A stretch of DNA of 64,000 nt from CAWJEL01 sp964647255 (GTDB lineage: Bacteria; Chloroflexota; Anaerolineae; CG2-30-64-16): the NCBI GenBank assembly GCA_964647255.1, contig CAZYGI010000001.1, positions 62,001 to 126,000 of the forward strand, written 5' to 3'. Position 1 is the first letter of the stretch. Each line of letters starts with the position of its first letter. Positions 16,160-24,067 of the stretch are shown here, piece after piece. Under the pieces are notes generated by a model. It made no database searches. It worked only from the letters and a program-made list of their open reading frames with translations, and had not been told where the DNA came from. The position numbers and the translations under genes are program-made.

Positions 16160-17656
16160 TTGCGCGTCGCATTAATCAACCCGAAATTCCGTCTGCCGAT
16201 TGACACCCGGACCTCGCCGCACCTGGCGCTGGCTTACCTGGGCGCGGTGTCCGAGCGCCGTGGGGATACCGTGCGCGTTTACGATGCAGACGTGGAAGAT
16301 CAGCCGCTGGCAGACTTCATCCAGGAATTCAAGCCGCACCTGGTCGGCATCACCACCAACACGCCCCAGGTGAAGCAGGCGTGGCGCACGGCCGCGGCCA
16401 TCAAAAAAGACATGGATGTGCCGATCGTCCTGGGCGGACCCCACGTCAGCGTCGCCTCCGAGGAGCTGGATTTCGAGTCGCTCCGCCAGCCGCAGGTTGA
16501 CCTGGTGGTGCGCGGCGAGGGCGAGGGCCCCTGGATCGAGATCAGCAACATCGTGGACGCCTACCTGCGCGACCAGCCCGCGTTCAGCGCCGCAGGGTTG
16601 ATGCGGCCGGAGTTCGATCTGTTCCGCGAGGTGAAGAGCGTCAGCTACAAGACCGGCGACGGCCAGCTCCACCGCAACCCCGACGGCCCGGTCATCGCCG
16701 ACCTGGACAGCCTGCCGTGGCCCGCATATCACCTGTTCAAGATGAACCGGTACACCAATCTACAGCCCGCGACCGATGCGATCCCGGGCGAGCGCAGCTT
16801 CTCCATCATGACCAGCCGCGGCTGCCCCTACCGCTGCACGTTCTGTTCGCAGAGCATCATGCCCATCAAGTGGCGCGCCCGCTCCTCGGAGAACGTCATC
16901 GCGGAGTGGCGGCACCTGGTGCACGACCTGGGCGCGCTGGAGATCGGCGTGCTGGACGACAGCGCCAATATCCGCCGCAATCGCCTGGCGCAGCTCGCCG
17001 ATGACCTGGTGGCGAACAAGCTTAACCACGTGCCGTGGATCTTCGTCAACGGCATCCGCGCCAACCTGGCCGACCTGGAGCTGCTCACGAAGCTCAAGGC
17101 CGCCGGGCTCCGGCGCACGGCGTTCGGCGTCGAGACCGGCGACGAGCAGATGATCATCAAGATTGACAAGCACGTGGATCACGACACCATCCGCCAGGCC
17201 TTCAAGAACGCCAAGACCGCCGGGATCGAGACCATTGGCTTCTTCATCATCGGCCTGCCCGGCGACACGCGCGAAACGATGCAAAAAACGATCAATTTCG
17301 CCATCGAGCTCGACCCGATGATCGCCAACTTCAGCATGATGACGCCCTACCCCGGCACCATCGTCTACGAGCAGGTCAAGCGCAACGGCCGCTTCCTGAT
17401 GCAGGACTGGGAAGACTACGTCTTCTTCGACACCAAGGCGCGCTACGAGATGGGCGACCTGACCGCCGAGCTGATGGAAGAGATGTACCAGAAGGCATAC
17501 CGGCAGTTCTACTGGCGGCCCAAGTACGTCCTGCGCGCCATGCAGCGCAAGGATTTCTGGCTGAATTTCGGCCGAAACGCGCGCATCGCCTACCGGACCA
17601 TCTTCCCGCAGAAAGAAAAGACCGAGCTAAAGCGGGCGATGGAAGCGTCGGCATAA
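16160..17656 (+). CDS. cobalamin-type radical SAM enzyme (cluster member 1)
   Basis: B12-binding fold at about 1-140 (NPKFRLP, LALAYLGAVSERRGDTV, VLGGPHVS), then a radical SAM barrel with C222-x3-C226-x2-C229 (SRGCPYRCTFC). The tail from about 400 (EDYVFFDTKARYEMGDL, YWRPKYVLRAM) is shared with member 4. Start TTG 16160 is supported by a perfect GGAGGT four bases ahead; an in-frame ATG at 16094 lacks one. 498 residues. The class includes BchE, Fom3, HpnP and GDGT ring synthases; the substrate here is unknown. Confidence 0.85.
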   Translation: MRVALINPKFRLPIDTRTSPHLALAYLGAVSERRGDTVRVYDADVEDQPLADFIQEFKPHLVGITTNTPQVKQAWRTAAAIKKDMDVPIVLGGPHVSVASEELDFESLRQPQVDLVVRGEGEGPWIEISNIVDAYLRDQPAFSAAGLMRPEFDLFREVKSVSYKTGDGQLHRNPDGPVIADLDSLPWPAYHLFKMNRYTNLQPATDAIPGERSFSIMTSRGCPYRCTFCSQSIMPIKWRARSSENVIAEWRHLVHDLGALEIGVLDDSANIRRNRLAQLADDLVANKLNHVPWIFVNGIRANLADLELLTKLKAAGLRRTAFGVETGDEQMIIKIDKHVDHDTIRQAFKNAKTAGIETIGFFIIGLPGDTRETMQKTINFAIELDPMIANFSMMTPYPGTIVYEQVKRNGRFLMQDWEDYVFFDTKARYEMGDLTAELMEEMYQKAYRQFYWRPKYVLRAMQRKDFWLNFGRNARIAYRTIFPQKEKTELKRAMEASA

Positions 17657-17669
17657 CGAGGTACAAAAC

Positions 17670-19142
17670 ATGCGAGTTGCATTGATCGGCCCCAAGTGGC
17701 ACGAGATGGTGAACAGCTATCCGTCGCTGGGCCTGGCTTATCTGGCCGCCATCGCCGAGCAGGAAGGCCACCAGACCGCGGTCTTCGACATGGGGTTGCG
17801 GCCCAAGAAGCCACTGCCGGACGAGGTGCAGGAGATCATCGCCTGGAAGCCGGACGTCATCGCGTACACCTCGATGACCACCTCGTATCAAAGCGTCGAA
17901 GAATCCGTCGCCCTGCTCAAGACCGCTCTGGGCGTGCCGACCATCATCGGCGGGCCGCATGCGACCACGCTGCCGGAGCTCACCCTCCGCAACCCGAACT
18001 TCGACTTCCTGGTGTACGGCGAGGGTGAATATGTCTTCCGGGACTGGTTGCGACAGATCGCGGCAGGGGACACGGACTGGGGCAAGATTCGCGGGCTGTG
18101 GTACAAGGACGCGCACGGCGAGATCGTGGACGGCGGCGAGCGCGAGCTGATCCCGGACCTGGACGAGCTGCCCTTCCCCGCGCGGCACCTGTTCAACCTG
18201 AAGGCCTATCCGCTCTACGCGCCGGACGGCGAACAGATGATCACGGTGCTCACCAGCCGCGGCTGCCCGTACAAATGCTCGTTCTGCTTCAAGGGGATCG
18301 TCGGCCGCACCTACCGCCAGCGCAGCCCCGAAAACATCGTGGCCGAGCTGCGCCAGCTCATTGATCAGTACGGCGTTCGCAACTTCTACTTCATGGACGA
18401 CCTGTTCACCATCAACGTCAAGCGGCTGGAAGCGATCCTGGACTACTTCATCGCCCAGAACCTGGACGTGCGGTGGCGTTGCCTGGCGCGCGTGGACCGC
18501 GTGAACCCGGAGCTGCTCAAGAAGATGTATCGGGCCGGCTGCCGGCAGATCCACTTCGGCATCGAGTCGGGCAACCCGGAAATCCTGGCGCGCACGGCCA
18601 AGCACATTGACCTGACCCAGGTGCGCCAGGCCATCGAATGGACGGAAGACGCCGGCATCATGAGCAAAGGCTACTTCATGTTGGGCCTGCCGGGCGACAC
18701 CGAGGAGACGATGCACCAGACCATCGAATTCGCGGCCAGCCTGCGGCTGAGCGAGGCGATGTTCTCCATCGCCACCCCGATGCCCGGCACCGAGCTCTGG
18801 GAGGAGCTGATCCACCGGAACCCAGAGACCGCGTACAGCGCCGACTTCACGAAAAGCTACTACTACAACTCCTACACCAGCGAGATCGCGCCCTTCATGA
18901 ACGTCTCGAACGTCAGCGATGATAAGCTGAGCAAGATGGCGATCCACGCGCGGCAGCGGTTCCTGGAGAGCAAGCGAAAGCGCAGCTACGTCCGCTACTT
19001 CGGGTCTGAGTGGGGGGACCGGATTTATCGGGTCGCCCAGGCGAAGCCGGTCAAACGGATCGGCCGCGCGGTGCTGAACCTGGGACTCTTCCCGCGGTTC
19101 CGCCAGTTGCAGCCGAAAAGCGAAGTGCGGGCGTGGGAGTGA
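17670..19142 (+). CDS. cobalamin-type radical SAM enzyme (cluster member 2)
   Basis: A 490-residue protein, 13 nt after member 1. B12-binding fold at about 1-130 (GPKWHEM, LGLAYLAAIAEQEGH, IIGGPHATT), radical SAM cysteines C199, C203, C206 (SRGCPYKCSFC), then FGIESGNPEIL. The C-terminal part (SYYYNSYTSEIAPFMNVSNV) differs from members 1 and 4, so this is not a simple duplicate and may take another substrate. Not further assignable. Confidence 0.85.
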   Translation: MRVALIGPKWHEMVNSYPSLGLAYLAAIAEQEGHQTAVFDMGLRPKKPLPDEVQEIIAWKPDVIAYTSMTTSYQSVEESVALLKTALGVPTIIGGPHATTLPELTLRNPNFDFLVYGEGEYVFRDWLRQIAAGDTDWGKIRGLWYKDAHGEIVDGGERELIPDLDELPFPARHLFNLKAYPLYAPDGEQMITVLTSRGCPYKCSFCFKGIVGRTYRQRSPENIVAELRQLIDQYGVRNFYFMDDLFTINVKRLEAILDYFIAQNLDVRWRCLARVDRVNPELLKKMYRAGCRQIHFGIESGNPEILARTAKHIDLTQVRQAIEWTEDAGIMSKGYFMLGLPGDTEETMHQTIEFAASLRLSEAMFSIATPMPGTELWEELIHRNPETAYSADFTKSYYYNSYTSEIAPFMNVSNVSDDKLSKMAIHARQRFLESKRKRSYVRYFGSEWGDRIYRVAQAKPVKRIGRAVLNLGLFPRFRQLQPKSEVRAWE

Positions 19143-19143
19143 C

Positions 19144-19185
19144 GCGTGGAGCCGTGAGCGTGGAGCGTGGGGCGTGGAGCGATAG
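19144..19185. repeat. 7-nt word array (GCGTGGA type)
   Basis: Six contiguous units: GCGTGGA, GCCGTGA, GCGTGGA, GCGTGGG, GCGTGGA, GCGATAG. It begins right after the stop of the second radical SAM gene. The word is the complement of the ACGCTCC array at 34627. Confidence 0.8.
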
Positions 19186-19253
19186 CCGACGGCCATTTGC
19201 CAGCCGCTGTCAGATCTGCACGATACACTCTGCGCCCAGCAGCAAGTGAGCAT

Positions 19254-20315
19254 ATGAATCAATCACCTGAAGATCCCATCGGTTTCCTGGAAAAAATAGA
19301 GCTCGCCACGCGGTGGCGGCGCAATCGGATGCTGTCGCCGGTGAAGTGGCTGGCGTACGAAACCGGCCAGACGCGGCTGGTGCCGCCGCCGGACCGGCTG
19401 TACATCGAGTCCACGAATATCTGCAACCTGAGCTGCATCATGTGCCCGACGGGGCGCAAGGAGCAGGTGCGCAAGAAGGGCTACATGGACTTCGAGCTCT
19501 TCAAGTCCATCGTGGACGAGATGGCGCCGTGGGTGCAGGCCACGACGTTGCACATTTGGGGCGAACCGCTGCTCCACCCGCGGCTGTTCGACATGATCGC
19601 CTACTGCCATCGCAAAGGGCTGCGCAGCGAGATCAGCACCAACGCCACCCTGCTGAACGAAGAGCGGAGCAAGCGCATCCTGGACGCGGGCCTCGGCGCG
19701 ATCTATCTGTGCCTGGACGGCATGCGGCCTGAGACATACGAACAGATTCGGGTGAATGCCGATTACGAGAAGACCAACGCCAACATCCGCAACTTCATCG
19801 GGATGAAGCAGGCCAGCGGTCACAAACAGCCCTTCGTGAACCTCCAGATCATCGAAATGGAGAAAACGATGGGCGAGATTGACGGGTTCGTCAAAGAATG
19901 GCGCATGCCCGGCGTGGATCGGATCAACGTCAAGCCGTTCGACTCATGGGGCGGCCAGATCGAGGCGATCAACAGCCTGGAGGCGGAGGCCGACGCGCTG
20001 CCGAAGGGCCGGTATGCGTGCCCGAACCTGTGGTATCACACGCACATTTACTGGGATGGCCGGATCGCGATGTGCGACCGCGACTTCAACCTGGCGTACG
20101 ATCTGGGCAACGTGCGCAATGCAGACGGCTCCGTTCACGTGTTCGAGAACTGGAACGGGCCGAAGATGCAAGCGCTCCGCAGTCTGCACCTGAAGGGCCA
20201 GTATGACTCGGTGACGCCCTGCAACACCTGCACCGAGTGGGCGTGGTGGAAGCCGACGCCGCTCAAGTCGCGCGGGAATTACAACGCGGCGAAGCTGGAA
20301 GAAGAGAACGAGTAG
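19254..20315 (+). CDS. SPASM-type radical SAM protein (cluster member 3)
   Basis: A 353-residue radical SAM enzyme without a B12 domain. Cluster cysteines C57, C61, C64 (CNLSCIMC); HIWGEPLLHP; a C-terminal SPASM-like auxiliary cluster (YACPNLWYH, GRIAMCDRDF, TPCNTCTEW). SPASM enzymes usually modify peptides or carry out anaerobic maturations, but no precursor peptide gene is seen nearby. ATG 19254 has AGTGAG ahead. It lies between cobalamin-type members 2 and 4. Confidence 0.83.
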   Translation: MNQSPEDPIGFLEKIELATRWRRNRMLSPVKWLAYETGQTRLVPPPDRLYIESTNICNLSCIMCPTGRKEQVRKKGYMDFELFKSIVDEMAPWVQATTLHIWGEPLLHPRLFDMIAYCHRKGLRSEISTNATLLNEERSKRILDAGLGAIYLCLDGMRPETYEQIRVNADYEKTNANIRNFIGMKQASGHKQPFVNLQIIEMEKTMGEIDGFVKEWRMPGVDRINVKPFDSWGGQIEAINSLEAEADALPKGRYACPNLWYHTHIYWDGRIAMCDRDFNLAYDLGNVRNADGSVHVFENWNGPKMQALRSLHLKGQYDSVTPCNTCTEWAWWKPTPLKSRGNYNAAKLEEENE

Positions 20316-20316
20316 A

Positions 20317-20385
20317 CAGGGCACCGGGAAACCAGGAGACAAGGGGAAAAGCGCCTTGTTTCCCTGTTTCCTGACTGCCTGGTTT
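20317..20385. repeat. 8-nt word arrays in imperfect inverted arrangement
   Basis: Left: CAGGGCAC, CGGGAAAC, CAGGAGAC, AAGGGGAA; right (20354-20385): CCTTGTTT, CCCTGTTT, CCTGACTG, CCTGGTTT. The arms can pair partly. It begins two bases after the stop of the SPASM-type gene and ends before member 4. Confidence 0.7.
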
Positions 20386-20426
20386 TCTTATCCACCCGTT
20401 TTTCTCTCCCCGTGAAAGGTAACTTC

Positions 20427-21851
20427 ATGAAAGTGCTACTAGCCAGCCCGGAATCCGAGGTCTGGACTTCACGTAAACATATCCCGTTGGGCCTGGGCTA
20501 CCTGGCCGCTGTGCTGCGGGAGCACGGACACCAGGTGGGCATCTTCGACGCGGCGATCGAAGACGAGCCGCTGGAGACGGTGGTGCGCCGCGGCGGCTAC
20601 GAGCTGCTGGGCATCACCGCGGTCACGCCGCTGATCGTGGACGCGTGGAACATGGCGAAGGAAGGCAAACGCCTGGGCATGATCACCGTGCTCGGCGGCC
20701 CGCATCTGACCTTGATGCCTGAGGAATCCATCGGCCCGGACCACCCGGAGGTGGATTACGTCATCCAGGGTGAGGCCGAGGAAAGCATCATCGAGTTCAT
20801 GGATGCGCTGGAAGGCCGCGGGGCGATGGAGGCGGTGCACGGCCTCTACTGGCGCCGGAACGGCGGGATGGTCGTCAATCCGCCCGCCGGGCTGATCCCG
20901 AACCTGGACAGCATCCCCTACCCTGCGCACGACCTGTTCAAGATCACGCGCTACACCAACCTCCAGCCGCTGACCGACGGGCTGGACACCAAAGCCCGCG
21001 CCTACACCATCATGACGAGCCGCGGGTGCCCGTACAAGTGCACCTACTGCTCCAAACCGATTACCGGCTCCACCTGGCGGCCGCGCTCGGTGGAGAACGT
21101 CATCGGCGAATGGCGCTGGCTGGTGAAAGACCTGCGCGCCACCGAGATCGGCCTGACCGACGACATCTGGAATCTGAAGCTCGACCGTGCCAAGGAGCTC
21201 TGCCGCCGGATCATCGCCGAGGGACTCAACACCGTCCCGTGGGTCACAGTGCACGGCATGAAGGTCAACCACGCTGACGCCGAGCTGTTTCAACTGATGA
21301 AGCAGGCCGGCTGCAAGCGGGTGGGCTTCGGCGTGGAGAGCGGCGACCCGACGATCCTGCGCAACGTGATCAAGAAAAGCCAGTCGCTGGATCAGGTGCG
21401 GAACGCGTTCAAGTGGGCGCGCGAGGCCGGGCTGCAAACGATGGGCTTCTTCATCTTCGGCATGCCTGAGGAAACGGAGGAAACCATGGAGAAGACGATC
21501 AAGTTCGCGCTCGAGCTGGATCCCGACCTGGCGAACTTCATGCTGGCAACGCCCTATCCCGGCACCGAGATGTACGACGTCATCCAGAAGTACGGCAACA
21601 TCTTCGCCAACGAATGGGAAGACTACGCCATCCACTCCGACAAGGCGCGCTTCACCATGCCCGACTACGACCCCGACCTGGTCGTGAAGAAATGGAAAGA
21701 GGCGTACCGGCGCTTCTATCTCTATCGGCCCAAGCGGGTGTGGCAGAAGGTGAGTAAGCGGAGCTTCTGGACTGACCTGCCGGCGACGGTGGCAAATGCG
21801 GTGCGGTTCTTTGTGCCGGAGAAGCAGCCGATCGCGGGAAAAAGCGGCTGA
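20427..21851 (+). CDS. cobalamin-type radical SAM enzyme (cluster member 4)
   Basis: Paralogue of member 1: shared RYTNLQP, IMTSRGCPYKCTYC (cysteines C201, C205, C208), FGVESGDPTI and the tail EDYAIHSDKARFTMPDYD, YLYRPKRVW. B12-binding fold at about 1-135 (LGLGYLAAVLREHGH, VLGGPHLTL). 474 residues. ATG 20427 is preceded by AAAGGT; a GTG at 20412 is less likely. Last gene of the run, followed by a terminator. Confidence 0.85.
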   Translation: MKVLLASPESEVWTSRKHIPLGLGYLAAVLREHGHQVGIFDAAIEDEPLETVVRRGGYELLGITAVTPLIVDAWNMAKEGKRLGMITVLGGPHLTLMPEESIGPDHPEVDYVIQGEAEESIIEFMDALEGRGAMEAVHGLYWRRNGGMVVNPPAGLIPNLDSIPYPAHDLFKITRYTNLQPLTDGLDTKARAYTIMTSRGCPYKCTYCSKPITGSTWRPRSVENVIGEWRWLVKDLRATEIGLTDDIWNLKLDRAKELCRRIIAEGLNTVPWVTVHGMKVNHADAELFQLMKQAGCKRVGFGVESGDPTILRNVIKKSQSLDQVRNAFKWAREAGLQTMGFFIFGMPEETEETMEKTIKFALELDPDLANFMLATPYPGTEMYDVIQKYGNIFANEWEDYAIHSDKARFTMPDYDPDLVVKKWKEAYRRFYLYRPKRVWQKVSKRSFWTDLPATVANAVRFFVPEKQPIAGKSG

Positions 21852-21870
21852 CCGCGGACACAGTTGACCA

Positions 21871-21914
21871 AGCAGCGCCCTGGGTTGAGTGCTTAACTCA
21901 GGGCGCTGCTTTTT
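21871..21914 (+). terminator. intrinsic terminator closing the radical SAM run
   Basis: A 19-bp stem (21871-21889 with 21892-21910) with two wobble-type mismatches, a tight loop, and TTTTT. Confidence 0.9.
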
Positions 21915-22030
21915 GATTCGTTCATGCTCAGATCACCGATGCGGCCGGGGTCGCTGGCGCCGGTGGACGCCGTCGTCGTGACCTTGGTCGTGCCCGCCTC
22001 GCTCGGTGTGAAGTAGGGCGTCGTGCCGCG
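21893..22030 (-). pseudogene. possible C-terminal gene remnant
   Basis: An open stretch of 45 codons on the minus strand between a TGA and a TAA. It has a protein-like, Thr/Ser/Gly-rich composition (TPYFTPSEAGTTKVTTTAST) and no start or ribosome site. It may be the tail of a lost secreted-protein gene. The TAA lies inside the terminator arms. Confidence 0.2.
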
Positions 22031-22114
22031 TCAAACGCACCTGCTGCAGCCCATCCATTTATGGCCGAACCTCACACAATCGCCAAAGATGAGTGACCAC
22101 AGCCCCAACTATCT

Positions 22115-23632
22115 TCACTTTCCATACACCCACTCCCCAAACAACCCATTTAGCTTCTTCCCTGCTATTTCTTCCGCCAACGCCTGGAACTCCGCGGGAG
22201 TGGCAATCTGCCAGCGATAACGCGCCAGGTAGGTGCGCAGTAACTGCCCGAACGTCGCCGGCCCCAGCTCGTCGCGCAGCGCGGCGAAGAAAAGCGCGCC
22301 TTTGCCGTACACCAGCGTCTCGTAATTCTCCGTATACTCGCGCACCGGCAGGCCGATCGGCCGATCCACCCCACGGGCGATCAGGAGGTTCACCGGCGTC
22401 TGCCAGCGCTGAGCGCGGAGCTTCTCGGCCCGCGGCTCGCCGTAGCGTGCGGCGTAGTACTCGTACATGCTGAACTCGGCCAGCCCCTCGTCCAGCCAGG
22501 GTGTGCGCACCTGGTCGCTGCCCACCTGGTTATACCACCATTGGTGCGCCACCTCGTGAACCACCAATGTCTCCAGCTCGTCGCCGAACTTGCTGTACAC
22601 CTGGCTGCCGATCAGGCTGACGGAGGGAAATTCCATCCCGTGGTACGTCAGCGGCGCCTCGACGACCGCCATGTCACGATAGGGATAGCCGCCGAAGCGG
22701 TCGCTATAGATTTCGAGCGCGGCGACGGCATGATAGAGCGCCAGCCGCCCGGCTGCAGCGTCCGTCGGATAGAAATAGGAGCGCACGCGCGTCCCCAGCG
22801 AGACCGTTTCCGTCATCTGCAGGCTGGGGCTAAGCAGCAGCGTAAACTCACGCGCCGGCCCCAGCGCATAGCGCACGGTGCGCCAGCCGTCCGCGCCGAG
22901 CGTCTGCGTGATCTCCGCGCCGGTGGCGACCACCACCTGGTCCGCCGGCGCGGTGACGGTCACGCGGTAAAGCGCGGCGTCGTGAAATCCCACATCGCCC
23001 TGCGGGTGCGGCAGATCAATCGCCCACTCATCCCCGCGCCGGCCCGTCAGGATCGGGTAGAAACCGGTCAGGCTCAGCACGTCCTCGTTGAAGCCGAAGA
23101 TCGTGTACTCGCCCGCCTGGCTCTTGTGATCCACCCGGCCGGTGAAGAAGAGCCGGATGTCGGCTCGCGATCCGATTTCGAGCGCCTCGGGCAGTGAAAG
23201 ATGGAGCGCCGAACGCTCGACCGCGGGCGCGAAATTGACGGTCTTCCCATTCACGCTGGCGCCGTTCACCTGCATGACACCACCGAACGCCAGGAGATTC
23301 GGATAGGTGCGGAAGTAGAGCTCCGTCAGCGGCTTGGAGCCGGTGATCGGGAGAGTCAACGCCAGGGCGCCGGTGTAGGACTTCGTGGCCGGATTGATGG
23401 CGACGGTGATGCTGTAAAGCGGCATCGCGCGCAACTGCGCCTCGGACACCTCAAACCCGGTGCGCCAGCCCGCGCGGAAATCGGCGTAGGGGTCCGGCCG
23501 GGGCGACAGGAGCGTACAGCCGGCCAGCAGCAGAGCCAGCAAAGTCAGCGCCAGGCCCACCGCCAGGCCCACCCGGTGCGCCGGCGCGCATCCGCCGCGA
23601 CGTCGAGTCAGATCACTGCCCAGTGAGGCCAT
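22115..23632 (-). CDS. M1-family zinc metallopeptidase, lipoprotein
   Basis: A surface-anchored aminopeptidase-like enzyme. It has an N-terminal signal with lipobox LLAGC. The gluzincin site is H359-E-x-x-H363 with the third ligand E382, exactly 18 residues later, in DEGLAEF. A GAMEN-like YHGMEFPSV precedes the site. 505 residues: shorter than full M1 aminopeptidases, so the C-terminal helical domain is mostly absent. The start is ATG 23632 with GGAGG five bases ahead, not GTG 23638. It is divergent from gatC. Confidence 0.9.
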   Translation of the reverse strand: MASLGSDLTRRRGGCAPAHRVGLAVGLALTLLALLLAGCTLLSPRPDPYADFRAGWRTGFEVSEAQLRAMPLYSITVAINPATKSYTGALALTLPITGSKPLTELYFRTYPNLLAFGGVMQVNGASVNGKTVNFAPAVERSALHLSLPEALEIGSRADIRLFFTGRVDHKSQAGEYTIFGFNEDVLSLTGFYPILTGRRGDEWAIDLPHPQGDVGFHDAALYRVTVTAPADQVVVATGAEITQTLGADGWRTVRYALGPAREFTLLLSPSLQMTETVSLGTRVRSYFYPTDAAAGRLALYHAVAALEIYSDRFGGYPYRDMAVVEAPLTYHGMEFPSVSLIGSQVYSKFGDELETLVVHEVAHQWWYNQVGSDQVRTPWLDEGLAEFSMYEYYAARYGEPRAEKLRAQRWQTPVNLLIARGVDRPIGLPVREYTENYETLVYGKGALFFAALRDELGPATFGQLLRTYLARYRWQIATPAEFQALAEEIAGKKLNGLFGEWVYGK

Positions 23633-23711
23633 CCCCACCTCCGCGGAGAGTTACTGCCATAGCTAACGCGATGCCGAGAGTATAGCATAAGCGGACGCCG
23701 CTGCCAATCGT

Positions 23712-23740
23712 TTGGCGGGCCGCCGCGGGGGTGCTATAAT
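23712..23740 (+). promoter_or_regulatory. promoter for gatCA
   Basis: TTGGCG (23712-23717), 17-nt spacer, perfect TATAAT (23735-23740). The predicted start near 23747 excludes the in-frame ATG at 23739 as the gatC start. Confidence 0.75.
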
Positions 23741-23768
23741 GGCCGAAACACCGAAATCGAGTAGCCCC

Positions 23769-24065
23769 ATGCCCCTGACCATCTCAGAAGTCGAACACAT
23801 CGCTGAGCTGGCGAAGCTGAGCCTGACGGCGGAAGAAACCGCACGTTTTCAGACCCAACTTTCCGCCATCCTCGACTATGCGGCGGTGCTGCAAGGCATT
23901 GATACCTCCGCCATTCCGCCAACAGCGACCGTACTGCCCCTGCGCAACGTCACGCGGCCGGATGTCCAAGCGGATTCTTTGCCGCAGGAAGATGTGCTCG
24001 CGAACGCGCCGGACGCCAGCGAGGGCTATTTCAGAGTGAAGACGATCCTGGAAGCGGGAAGCTGA
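23769..24065 (+). CDS. gatC: Asp/Glu-tRNA amidotransferase subunit C
   Basis: Small subunit of GatCAB, which amidates misacylated Glu-tRNA-Gln or Asp-tRNA-Asn. Family N-terminus ISEVEHIAELAKLSLTAEE and C-terminal RPDVQADSLPQEDVLANAP. 98 residues when started at ATG 23769, the usual length. The upstream in-frame ATG overlaps the -10 box. gatA follows after two bases; gatB is not adjacent. Confidence 0.93.
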   Translation: MPLTISEVEHIAELAKLSLTAEETARFQTQLSAILDYAAVLQGIDTSAIPPTATVLPLRNVTRPDVQADSLPQEDVLANAPDASEGYFRVKTILEAGS

Positions 24066-24067
24066 TC

